DNA of 32,011 bases from Pseudomonadota bacterium (GTDB lineage Bacteria > Myxococcota_A > Polyangia > Polyangiales > JAFGIB01). Below the pieces are notes generated by a model. It ran no database searches. It was given only the letters and a program-made list of their open reading frames with translations, and had not been told where the DNA came from. A program made the translations under genes and the position numbers. Below are positions 21,876-29,936 of this stretch, piece after piece (the stretch's first letter is position 1; each line of letters starts with the position of its first letter). The stretch is from contig JADGRE010000047.1 of assembly GCA_017881185.1 (NCBI GenBank), forward strand, positions 1-32,011, in the 5' to 3' direction.

Positions 21876-24800
21876 CGCTTGCCTCGGATAGGCTTGGGCG
21901 TGCGCGACTTCGCGACCTTCACGGTGCGCGCGGGTTTCGCCGCGCTCGTCGTCTTGGCTTGCGCCGCCTCGACCTGACGACGTAGCCCTTCATAGGGCTG
22001 TACGCCCACCTCCACTTGGGCTTGCGCCAGGTCGGCGCCCGCCTCGCGCAGCGGCGGATACTCCACGTCGTTCAGCCGCGTCAGCGCTTCGCGCTGCTTC
22101 TGCGTCCAGGTGTTGAACACGTGCAGCTCTAACGCTTTGTGGTAGCCGTTCTCGTAGGCCTCGAGCGCGCGCTCCTCGATGGGCACGATGAACTTCGACA
22201 GCTCGTCGCGGTACGCCTGCTCTTCGGCCTCACTCAAGCCTTGCGGCACGGGCGCCTGCCGCAGCGATTCGGCGAACAGCTCGTAGCTCTGGCCGATCTT
22301 GTAGAGCGCGGCCGTGAGCCACTCGGCCACGTGGTACTCCACGACGTCGCCGTAAACCTCGGCGGCCTTGCGCAAGTAGTCCGACTTCTGTTGCAGGCGC
22401 TTAGGCAACCCCTTCATGTCGCCGGCGATCTGGATCTTCTCGAAGTCGACGAGCACTTGGTCGGCCTGCAGAAAGCGCGCTTGCGCGGCGAAGTAACGAC
22501 CGGTGGTGAGCTCGCCCTTGCGCCCCGTCTTGGCCGCGATGGCCCAGGCCTTGTCGGCGCCGTCGCGATCCCCTTGCGCAAGCAGCACTTGCCCAAGACG
22601 CGTGTTGGCTTCGATCTTGCGGTCGGTGTTCTTGCCGGTCTTCGCGTACTTGCGGTAGGTGTCCGCGGCATCGGCCCAGCGCTTCTGCGCTTCGTGCGCG
22701 CGGCCGATCAAGAAGTACACCTCGTCGACGCTGCTGCTGCTGGGAAAGCTCCGAGCGAACTCCTTGCCGTCTTCCACGGCTTGGTCGTGGTCGGTGGCGG
22801 CGACGCGCAGCACGATGGCGTTGTAGAGCGCATCTTCACGCTTGTCGGCCTTCGGAAAGCGCCGCGCGTACGCTTCGTAGTAGCGAGCGGCATCGCGAAA
22901 CTGCGCGATCGACTCGAACATCTGCGCCGCGCTCCATGCGCCCAGCGCGCCTTCGGCGCTGCCTGCGTAGTGCTCGATCAACGCGTCGTAGGCGTCGGCA
23001 GCCGCTTCCAAATCGCCCGAGCGTTGCCACTCCTGACCGGCGTTGTAATAGGCCTTGGGTGCGCGCTCGTCCTGCGGGAACTCCTGCGCGGCGTGCAAGT
23101 ACGCGTTGGCTGCAGCGTTGTGGTCGCCGCGCACCGCCAACTGCTCGCCGGCCTTGAACACCGACTGCAAGATCAGCGCATCGAGCTTCTTCTGCGATCC
23201 GGGGTTCTGGAACGCCGGAGCGCGCTTGAGCTTGCGGGCCCAGACCTCGATGTTGCCGTAGTCCTTGGCGCGGTTGAAGCTCTCGAGCACGAGCTCGCCG
23301 GCGCTCGCCGCGTACTGACTCTGCGGATAGCTGTCGAGCAGCTGTCCGAACTGACGGATGGCTGGGTCGTAGATGCCCCGCTCGAAGTACAGATGACCCT
23401 GGCGAAACAAGATGCCGGGAACCTCGGGGTCGCTCGGATACAGCTGCACGTAGAGCGCCGTGGCATCGGAGAACTTGTGGTCAGTGGCGGTTTCGCTGCA
23501 CGGATCGACGGGTGGCTGCGGTGTGGGTGAGGCCGCTCCCGCGCCTGTTGCAGCTGTCGCCGAGGCGGCCGGTGCCGCCGGATGCCCTGCGCCTGGCTTG
23601 CAGCCCTCCAGCTCCTTCACGCGCACCGACTCGAACGCGACGATGGCATTGTACAGCGCGTCCTTGGTGAGCTTGCCCTTCGGGTTCGCCTTGGCCGCAC
23701 GCACATAGTAGTCGCCGGCTTCCTCCGGCTTGCCCAGCCGGTGGAACAAGATCTCGGCCAGGTAGAACATCACGTCGTAGCCCGCTTCGGTGTCGGCGAA
23801 GTGCGCGACGTGGATGCGGTAGAGCTGCACAGCGTGGTCGAAGTCCTGCGCCTGCTTCTCCTTCTGCGCGCGCTCGTGATAGCGCATGGCTTGGGTGCGC
23901 AGCGCGCGTTCAGCGCTGCGCTGCGTGCGCGCCACCACTTCGGGGTCGGCCTGCTTGCTGGCCCAGTCGCTGCCCGCGGCGTACTTGCTCGCCAGCGTGT
24001 CGAGCGCCTTGACCACGTTGTCGGCGTCGTTCACGGCCTCGTACGCCGACGCAATCTGACGCTGGTAGCCAGGCGCGCTGGCGTCGTCGGGCTCGCTCGC
24101 GAGCAGCATCTGGTAAGCCTCGATCGCACGCGGATAGCGCGCCTGATCGAAGAACGCGCGGCTCAAGCGCTTGAGCACGCGCAGCGCATACTGGTCGCCG
24201 CCGATGCCCGCGAGAAAACGATGCAAGTCCGCCGCGGTGTTGTGCTCGTCTTCGGTGAACACCTGGATCAGGTACTCGAGCGCTTCGTCCTGAAGCTCGA
24301 GCAAGCGCCGGCGCCGCTCGCCCGAGACGTTCGCGAGCTGACCGCCCAGATCGAGCACCTGCCGAAAGCGCATGGCGGCTTCGTTCACGTGGCCGAGCTT
24401 CCACAAGCACCAGGCGCTCTTGAACAACGCCAAGTCCGAGAGCTCGCTCTGCGGATACTGCAGCACGAGTGCGTACTCTCGGAGCGCCGCTTCGTAGTCG
24501 TAGCTGCCGCTGAAGTGCCACTCGGCGAAGGCCATGTGCGCATCGGGCAAAAATCGGCTGTGCGGGAACTCGTCGATGATGCGGCGATAGCAGACCAGCG
24601 CCTCGTTCATACGCGCGGCTTCCATCAGCGCATACGCCTTCATGTACAGCACCAGATCGTAGCGATCGAAGTCGCGGTGGTGCTGCAGGATGCGGTCGTA
24701 CAGCGACAGCGGCAGCTCGATCTGCGCCTTGGGTGGCGTGGGCGAACGCACGCGCTGGGGCGTCTTCTGCCAGGCGCTGTAGTCCTCGAGGTAGCTGGCG

Positions 24801-25192
24801 CGCGCCTCTTCCCAGCGCAGCTCGGCCAAGCGCAAGAGCGCATCGGGCATCTCGTTCGCGTCTTCGGGTTCCTCTGCAACGAAGTGTTGTAGCTGGCGAA
24901 TGGCCTCGGCGCGCCGCACCTTCACGAGGGCCTCGCGCTCGTGCAGCATCTTCTCGAGCAGCTCGTTGCCGTGCTGCTCGCGCTGCGCCTTACCCGACAC
25001 CGGCCGCTGCGAGAGGAAGATCAGGCTCTCCAGGTTCTCCGGGGCCGGCAGGCCTTTGGCCACGCTCTTGCCCTCGCTGACCACGCTGTGCTCTTCAGGC
25101 CGGCGCGTGCCGGTGCCCTGCGCGAGCGCATGACCACAAAGCTGCCCGCCCAGGTCGAGCACGCACAGCGCAAGCAAGAGCGAGCGCTTCAC
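21872..25192 (-). CDS. gltD: GltD/AgmU-like giant periplasmic TPR protein
   Basis: 1106 residues from GTG 25192, which shares GTGA with the previous stop. Signal peptide (cleavage near ALA/QG, residue 25). The mature protein is a solenoid of TPR/Sel1-like units throughout, e.g. RYDLVLYMKAYALMEAARMN, SDPEVPGILFRQGHLYFERG, KAYYNAGQEWQRSGDLEAAA, VYFLIGRAHEAQKRWADAAD, broken by one Ala/Pro linker with two Cys (about residues 535-565). A C-terminal helical part precedes a basic Lys/Arg-rich end. Size, export signal and place before the TPR lipoprotein agree with AgmU/GltD of Myxococcus, a periplasmic part of the gliding complex. Its reading frame is intact along 3.3 kb. Confidence 0.78.
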   Translation of the reverse strand: MKRSLLLALCVLDLGGQLCGHALAQGTGTRRPEEHSVVSEGKSVAKGLPAPENLESLIFLSQRPVSGKAQREQHGNELLEKMLHEREALVKVRRAEAIRQLQHFVAEEPEDANEMPDALLRLAELRWEEARASYLEDYSAWQKTPQRVRSPTPPKAQIELPLSLYDRILQHHRDFDRYDLVLYMKAYALMEAARMNEALVCYRRIIDEFPHSRFLPDAHMAFAEWHFSGSYDYEAALREYALVLQYPQSELSDLALFKSAWCLWKLGHVNEAAMRFRQVLDLGGQLANVSGERRRRLLELQDEALEYLIQVFTEDEHNTAADLHRFLAGIGGDQYALRVLKRLSRAFFDQARYPRAIEAYQMLLASEPDDASAPGYQRQIASAYEAVNDADNVVKALDTLASKYAAGSDWASKQADPEVVARTQRSAERALRTQAMRYHERAQKEKQAQDFDHAVQLYRIHVAHFADTEAGYDVMFYLAEILFHRLGKPEEAGDYYVRAAKANPKGKLTKDALYNAIVAFESVRVKELEGCKPGAGHPAAPAASATAATGAGAASPTPQPPVDPCSETATDHKFSDATALYVQLYPSDPEVPGILFRQGHLYFERGIYDPAIRQFGQLLDSYPQSQYAASAGELVLESFNRAKDYGNIEVWARKLKRAPAFQNPGSQKKLDALILQSVFKAGEQLAVRGDHNAAANAYLHAAQEFPQDERAPKAYYNAGQEWQRSGDLEAAADAYDALIEHYAGSAEGALGAWSAAQMFESIAQFRDAARYYEAYARRFPKADKREDALYNAIVLRVAATDHDQAVEDGKEFARSFPSSSSVDEVYFLIGRAHEAQKRWADAADTYRKYAKTGKNTDRKIEANTRLGQVLLAQGDRDGADKAWAIAAKTGRKGELTTGRYFAAQARFLQADQVLVDFEKIQIAGDMKGLPKRLQQKSDYLRKAAEVYGDVVEYHVAEWLTAALYKIGQSYELFAESLRQAPVPQGLSEAEEQAYRDELSKFIVPIEERALEAYENGYHKALELHVFNTWTQKQREALTRLNDVEYPPLREAGADLAQAQVEVGVQPYEGLRRQVEAAQAKTTSAAKPARTVKVAKSRTPKPIRGKR

Positions 25193-27270
25193 GGGGCCAC
25201 CTTTGGCGCAGCGGCCGGTGCCGGCGCGCTTGCTGCATCCGCGCCCGTGCCCTTGGGCTCGTAGCGTTCCAAGTACTCGTCGGGCCAGTCTTCACCCTCG
25301 AACGGCCAGTACTCTTCGTCGTCACCGAGAAAGCCTTGCACGAGCAGCGGATCGCGCAGCTCAGCCGGGAAGCGGCCTGCTGCTAGACTCTCGATCTGAA
25401 TCTCGATGCGACGCTTGCTTCCCATCACCGCGTCGATGCGCCCAATGCGTGCGCGCCGCAGAAAGTCCGCGAGGCGTGTGCGCAACGCCTTGAGCCCTGC
25501 GAGCGCGCGCTCGTTCGCCGCCGCCACGAGCTTCGGCCGCAGCTGCGCGACGCGGGCATCGAAGTGACGCGCCAGCTCGATGTCGCGGGCGAAGAGCGCT
25601 GCCACCTCGGCGTCGCGCGGCGCTTCCACACTGGCGTCCGCCCCGGCCCAACGTGCGTCCTGCAAGTGGCTCTGCAAGCTCGCCGCGCGATTCTCGATGC
25701 GCACCAGATCCTTCTCGATGGGCGCCAGCTGTGCAGCCGGTGCGCCCAGCCGACGCATGGTGTCGACTTGCTGCGTCAGCAAACGCACGCCTTGCCGTGC
25801 ATCGTCCACCTCGTCTTGCAGAGCGCCCAGCAGATCACGCTCGCTCTGTGCAGCGTCGGCGACCGGTTTGGGTGCGTCGCCACCGGAGAGCCGCGCGGCC
25901 AGTGTACCGACGAGCTCGGGCAACCGGCCTGCACGTGCCGCCTCTGCATCGAGCCGACCCACGCGCTCGTTCAAGTCGGCAAACACCGGGTCGACGCCGA
26001 CCAACGCCACCAGCGTCTTGCGCATGGGGCTCGCTGCCCGATTGTCCTCGCCTGCACGGGCCAGCTCGGCGTAGAGCGCATCGCGGCGCGACGGACTCTG
26101 CAAGATGCGATCAGTCTCGGCCAAGAGCGGCGTGAAGCGCTCGATGAAGCTCGAGAACATGCGGCTGGCCTTGTCGAAGTCGCACGCCGACAACGCTACG
26201 TAGCCACGCAAGATCGACGCTTCGTCGCTGAAGGCCGACTGTGGGAAGCGCGCCTGCAGTTGGTCGAGCAGATCGACGGCGGTGTCGTGATCTCCACCTT
26301 CGTAAGTCGCATACGCCGCTTCGAACATCGCCTCCGGCAAGCGCGGCGAGTCCTGCGGCACCTGGAAGTAGTAGTAGAACGCGTCGTCGGCGCGACCTTG
26401 CTCGTGCGCAACGCGACCTAGCCCCAGGCGCGCCAGGTCTTTGACCGCGAAGTAACGGTCGTCGACATAGAAGCTGTAGCGGTTGTCGTCACCTGCGCTG
26501 GCGATCTTGCAGAAGTGCCGCTCGGCCTCCACCAGTTGACCACGACGCGACGCGATCGCACCCAGCAGGTACTGCGCGTTCGCGTAGAAGCGCGAATGCG
26601 GCGTGATCTCGCCATACGCCTGCATGGCGAGCGCGTCGTCGCCCGCGGCCTCGCGCTCGCGACCACGCAGGTAGCGCAGCTCGTTGCGTGCGTCTTCGGG
26701 TAGCGCGAGGTTCAACTTGCCCAGATCTTCGATCACGGTCGGCAGCGACAACCCAGCGAGCGCGACGTCGGTGTGCTTGCGAAACGCCGGTGCGAAGTAG
26801 GTTTCGCCCGGGCCCTTGTCGATCACCTGACGCAGGTAGCGTCGCGCGCTCTGCTCCGCGCCCAGCTCGTGCAGCGCCGAGCCGAGCGTGAAGCGCGCAC
26901 CGTCGAGCTCGCTCTCGTCGGCGTAGTCGGCGAAACGGGGGCTCTCGACCAGCTCGAACAAGATCAGCGCCGCGTCGTCGTAGCGTCTTTCCTGCGCGGC
27001 ACGCTCACCCTCCGCGAGCAACTTGCGCAGCTCTTCGACCTTGGCAGTCTCCACCGACAGTAGGCGCTTCTTGCGCAACGCGTCGTAGTACGCACCGAGC
27101 GCTGGCGCCGGGCGGACCTTGCTGCCCATTTGGGTAGTCATTTGGGTACCCTTTTGCGTACCCATCTGCGTACCCACGTGGGCACCCGTTTGCGCCTGCA
27201 CGCGGATGCTCGGGCACACCGCCGCCGTCAGCAGCAAGGCGAGCCCGAAGCCGGTGCGGACTCTCTTCAC
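25189..27270 (-). CDS. gltC: GltC-like periplasmic TPR protein
   Basis: 693 residues from GTG 27270; GAGG overlapping the upstream stop serves as ribosome site, five to seven bases away. Signal peptide VKRVRTGFGLALLLTAAVC to VQA/QTG. It is followed at once by a four-residue repeat (GTQM-type) and then by TPR units (about residues 60-400: KGPGETYFAPAFRKHTDVAL, FYANAQYLLGAIASRRGQLV, LPEAMFEAAYATYEGGDHDT). A helical coiled-coil region (about 480-640) and an acidic, aromatic end (DDEEYWPFEGEDWPDEYLER) close the protein. GltC of Myxococcus is a periplasmic TPR protein of similar length encoded next to the barrels gltA/gltB. Here it lies between an outer-membrane gene pair and gltD, which supports the call but does not prove it. 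Confidence 0.68.
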   Translation of the reverse strand: MKRVRTGFGLALLLTAAVCPSIRVQAQTGAHVGTQMGTQKGTQMTTQMGSKVRPAPALGAYYDALRKKRLLSVETAKVEELRKLLAEGERAAQERRYDDAALILFELVESPRFADYADESELDGARFTLGSALHELGAEQSARRYLRQVIDKGPGETYFAPAFRKHTDVALAGLSLPTVIEDLGKLNLALPEDARNELRYLRGREREAAGDDALAMQAYGEITPHSRFYANAQYLLGAIASRRGQLVEAERHFCKIASAGDDNRYSFYVDDRYFAVKDLARLGLGRVAHEQGRADDAFYYYFQVPQDSPRLPEAMFEAAYATYEGGDHDTAVDLLDQLQARFPQSAFSDEASILRGYVALSACDFDKASRMFSSFIERFTPLLAETDRILQSPSRRDALYAELARAGEDNRAASPMRKTLVALVGVDPVFADLNERVGRLDAEAARAGRLPELVGTLAARLSGGDAPKPVADAAQSERDLLGALQDEVDDARQGVRLLTQQVDTMRRLGAPAAQLAPIEKDLVRIENRAASLQSHLQDARWAGADASVEAPRDAEVAALFARDIELARHFDARVAQLRPKLVAAANERALAGLKALRTRLADFLRRARIGRIDAVMGSKRRIEIQIESLAAGRFPAELRDPLLVQGFLGDDEEYWPFEGEDWPDEYLERYEPKGTGADAASAPAPAAAPKVAP
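27127..27186 (-). repeat. 12-bp coding tandem repeat after a signal peptide
   Basis: Five 12-base units code HV-GTQM-GTQK-GTQM-TTQM-type steps directly after the predicted signal-peptide cleavage of the GltC-like protein. Units match GGTACSCARATG with one to four mismatches. The period keeps frame. Confidence 0.85.
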
Positions 27271-27277
27271 GCCGACC

Positions 27278-28201
27278 TCACCGCTCGTGCTCTTTCCACG
27301 CCCGCGTCTTGGCGCGCAGGCGCATGCGGACGTCGTACTTGCCGTCACCGTCGTCGGGGAAGTCGCCCGCCATGTCGGAGTCGTCGTCGAGCACCAGCGT
27401 CAGCTCGGTCTGCTTCTCGCGCGGGGCCTGGATGCGGTAGCTCTCGCGCAGCGTGTACCCGTAAGCTGCATCGTCGCGGGCGCGCTGCTCGAGCTCCACG
27501 CCCAACACGTGTGGACCGGGTGCCACGAAGCCCTCGAACACGTTGCGCGCTTCGTCGCCACCGAGCGATGCGGCATCGCCGCGGTAGATTGCTGCCCCGT
27601 CGAGCTTGAGCACGACCTTCGCCAGCACCGGATCGGGTCCCGCCAGGTTCTGCAGCCGCACGGCCATGCGTGTCTTGAACAGCGTCTTGCCCACGATGGC
27701 GGCGCGCGAGCGGGCCTCGACCAGCTCGTCCATCAGGGTCGTGAGCTCCGAGCGCAGGCCCGCGAGCTTGGCGCTCTCCTCGGCGGACACGGCGGCCGGG
27801 GCGGGCGTGGGCGAGCTGGACGCAGAGCTGTTGGCTGAATCACCCGCCGCTGATGGCTGCGCGACTGGCGTGGCCGCTCCGCTTTGAGCCGGTGCAGCCT
27901 CGGTGGCGGCCGGTGTCGTGGCTGCAGTGGTGGTGGTGCCCGATGCGGGCGCCGGGCTCGCATCGGTGCCGGTGCTGGTGCCGCCGGCCTCTGGTGCCGC
28001 GCTGCCGTCGGTTGGCGCGGCTTCTGCGGCCGCAGGCGCGGCGCTGGCATCTGCCTTCGGCCGCGCCGCCTTGCGCTTGGCGTGCGCAGCAGCGCCGTGG
28101 CCGAGCAGCGCCGCCGCCATCAGCAGCGCGCTCACCAAGGCCGCGACGGAGCGTGGCTGCTTCCGAGCGCGGCTTACGGCGTGTGTCGAAGGTGTGGACA
28201 T
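27278..28201 (-). CDS. Unrecognised secreted protein of the Glt-like cluster (coiled coil plus beta domain)
   Basis: 307 residues from ATG 28201. Signal peptide (basic start, VAALVSALLMAAALLGHGAA, cleavage near AHA/KR). Residues about 38-130 are an Ala/Pro/Thr/Ser linker. A helix at about 135-175 (LAGLRSELTTLMDELVEARS) is followed by a beta-rich domain (VVLKLDGAAIYRGD, FVAPGPHVLGVELEQRA, TELTLVLDDDSDMAGDFPDD) and a basic tail. The beta part resembles small PEGA-like or carbohydrate-binding sandwich folds in rhythm only. The gene sits eight bases after the barrel gene and seven before gltC, so it is very likely co-expressed and part of the same envelope complex. I know no Myxococcus Glt name for it. 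Confidence 0.72.
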   Translation of the reverse strand: MSTPSTHAVSRARKQPRSVAALVSALLMAAALLGHGAAAHAKRKAARPKADASAAPAAAEAAPTDGSAAPEAGGTSTGTDASPAPASGTTTTAATTPAATEAAPAQSGAATPVAQPSAAGDSANSSASSSPTPAPAAVSAEESAKLAGLRSELTTLMDELVEARSRAAIVGKTLFKTRMAVRLQNLAGPDPVLAKVVLKLDGAAIYRGDAASLGGDEARNVFEGFVAPGPHVLGVELEQRARDDAAYGYTLRESYRIQAPREKQTELTLVLDDDSDMAGDFPDDGDGKYDVRMRLRAKTRAWKEHER

Positions 28202-28209
28202 CGTTTGAC

Positions 28210-28917
28210 TCACGAGTCGAAGGGCAAAAACACCGAGAAACCGAGGGTAGCAGCGAGGTTGTTCACGATCTGGGAGTGGCCGATGAGCTCCTGCTGCAAG
28301 ATCTGGTCGCGCAGATCCACGCGCAACGCGAACCAGTCGCCGAAGAAGTACTTCATGCCCAGGCCGAAGCTGCCGGTGAGACCTTGCGCGGTCTGGTTGT
28401 CGGTGACGCCGCCACCGAACGCCAGGAACAGATCGAAGCGCGACACGGTGCCGGAGAACCAGCGCAGCTTGCCGTAGGCGATGGACCACAAGAGATGGCC
28501 CTCGTAGATATACACGTTGGTGTGTAGCCGCACCGCCGTGAAGCTCGTGTCGTTCTGCACGATGCGCACGAGCGCTGAGTCCGCCTGCGTGTAGCCGAAG
28601 CTGGCTTCCAGGCCCAAATCCTCGGTGAAATGGAAGGTGTACGCGCCGCCGACCAGATACGACGAAGACAAGAGATCGGCGGCATACATACCGCCCATTA
28701 CGCTCAGCTCGTGACGGCCCGCCTTCTGGAACAAGCGCTTCTGCACGCCGCGGTAGCGTCGACGTGCGTTCAGCTCGTCGCGAATCGCGTCATCGATACA
28801 CGACGAGGACTCGGCGTAAGCGGGTGCAATCTGTGCGGCCCACAGCCACACCGACAAGAACAAGAAGCCGAGATAGGGTGGCCATGCGCGCCCCGAGTTG
28901 TTCCGCATCCGCTTCAC
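28210..28917 (-). CDS. GltA/GltB-like outer-membrane beta-barrel protein, first gene of the Glt-like cluster
   Basis: 235 residues from GTG 28917 (VKRMRNN); ATG 28908 is an equally possible start. Signal peptide GFLFLSVWLWAAQIAPAYA/ES. The mature start ESSSCIDDAIRDELNARRRY precedes GVQKRLFQKAGRHELSVMGG, the typical lead-in of myxobacterial outer-membrane barrel proteins of the GltA/GltB kind. Amphipathic strands follow (LLSSSYLVGGAYTFHF, LGLEASFGYTQADS, FDLFLAFGGGVTDNQ, SFGLGMKYFFGDWFALRVDL) to the C-terminus SVFLPFDS. The gene lies 40 bases after cysK on the same strand. It may be read from the cysK transcript or from its own promoter, of which I see no clear sign. Confidence 0.72.
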   Translation of the reverse strand: MKRMRNNSGRAWPPYLGFLFLSVWLWAAQIAPAYAESSSCIDDAIRDELNARRRYRGVQKRLFQKAGRHELSVMGGMYAADLLSSSYLVGGAYTFHFTEDLGLEASFGYTQADSALVRIVQNDTSFTAVRLHTNVYIYEGHLLWSIAYGKLRWFSGTVSRFDLFLAFGGGVTDNQTAQGLTGSFGLGMKYFFGDWFALRVDLRDQILQQELIGHSQIVNNLAATLGFSVFLPFDS

Positions 28918-28957
28918 TCTGGTCCAATGCCGTGATGACCTGAGCTCGTGCTGCTGC

Positions 28958-29869
28958 TCAGGACAGGTACCGCTCGCCCGTGTCGCACAGGATAGTAACA
29001 ACTCGCTCCGCGGGAAGCATCTCGCGTGCGACTTTGATTGCAGCGTGCACGTTGGCGCCGGACGAGGGCCCAAGCAGCAGTCCCTCCTCGCGGGCCAAGC
29101 GCGTGGTCATGCGCTCGGCCTCGGGGTCGGACACGGTGATCACCTCGTCGATCAAACTGCGGTCCAAGATCTTCGGCACGAAACCAGCGCCGAGGCCCTG
29201 AATGCCGTGTAGGCCGGGTTTGGCGCCCGAGAGCACGGCGCTCGCGCGCGGCTCGACCGCATACACGCGTACGCTGGGCTTCTTCGCCTTGATGGCGCGC
29301 GCGATACCCGTCAGCGTCCCACCCGTACCCACACCGATCACGATTGATTGCAGCTCGCCGCGCGTGGCGGCCCAGATTTCTTCGGCGGTGGTCTCGGAGT
29401 GCGCGCGTGGGTTGTCGGGGTTGTCGAACTGCCGCGGCATGAACGCGCCCGGCGTACGCGCGACGATACGCTCGGCTTCTTCCACGGCACCACGCATGCC
29501 CAGCTGCGCCGGCGTGAGGATCACGTCTGCTCCATACGCATGGATGATGGCCTGGCGCGCACTCGCCATGTCTTCGGGCATGACGATCAAACAGCGATAG
29601 CCGCGCACGGCGGCGAGCATCGCCAAGCTGATGCCGGTGTTGCCACTGGTGGCCTCGATCAGCGTGGCGCCAGCGGCAATAAGCCCAGCGCGCTCGGCCG
29701 CGAGCAACATCGCGTAGGCCGGCCGATCTTTCACGCTGCCCGACGGGTTCTTCGATTCGAGCTTGGCGCAGACTTCAGCGCCGCTCGGATCGGCCAAGCG
29801 ACGCAAGCGCAGCAGCGGCGTGTCACCGACCAGATCCCAGACTCCGTCGTAGATCCGCTGCTGAACCAT
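28958..29869 (-). CDS. cysK: Cysteine synthase (O-acetylserine sulfhydrylase)
   Basis: 303 residues, PLP fold type II, joining O-acetylserine and sulfide to give cysteine. Motifs are LVGDTPLLRL, the PLP lysine K47 in NPSGSVKDRPA, the substrate loop EATSGNTGISLA, PRQFDNPDNPRAH, GVGTGGTLTG, GLGAGFVPKIL, and the PLP-pyridine serine in GPSSGAN. The C-terminus ends at CDTGERYLS, where family members usually end or run a few residues on. It lies between the HD-GYP gene and the Glt-like cluster, all on the same strand, with gaps of 67 and 40 bases. Confidence 0.93.
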   Translation of the reverse strand: MVQQRIYDGVWDLVGDTPLLRLRRLADPSGAEVCAKLESKNPSGSVKDRPAYAMLLAAERAGLIAAGATLIEATSGNTGISLAMLAAVRGYRCLIVMPEDMASARQAIIHAYGADVILTPAQLGMRGAVEEAERIVARTPGAFMPRQFDNPDNPRAHSETTAEEIWAATRGELQSIVIGVGTGGTLTGIARAIKAKKPSVRVYAVEPRASAVLSGAKPGLHGIQGLGAGFVPKILDRSLIDEVITVSDPEAERMTTRLAREEGLLLGPSSGANVHAAIKVAREMLPAERVVTILCDTGERYLS

Positions 29870-29936
29870 GGAGCGGCAGGAGCGTACTACAGATCTTGCG
29901 AGAGAGCGCGATCGGGGCGGACGGTCCCGGGGCTTG

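Noticed and set aside
23582..24892. Plus-strand open frame of 436 codons opposite the GltD-like gene
   Set aside because: Antisense shadow of a well-supported TPR protein; no motif, no ribosome site.
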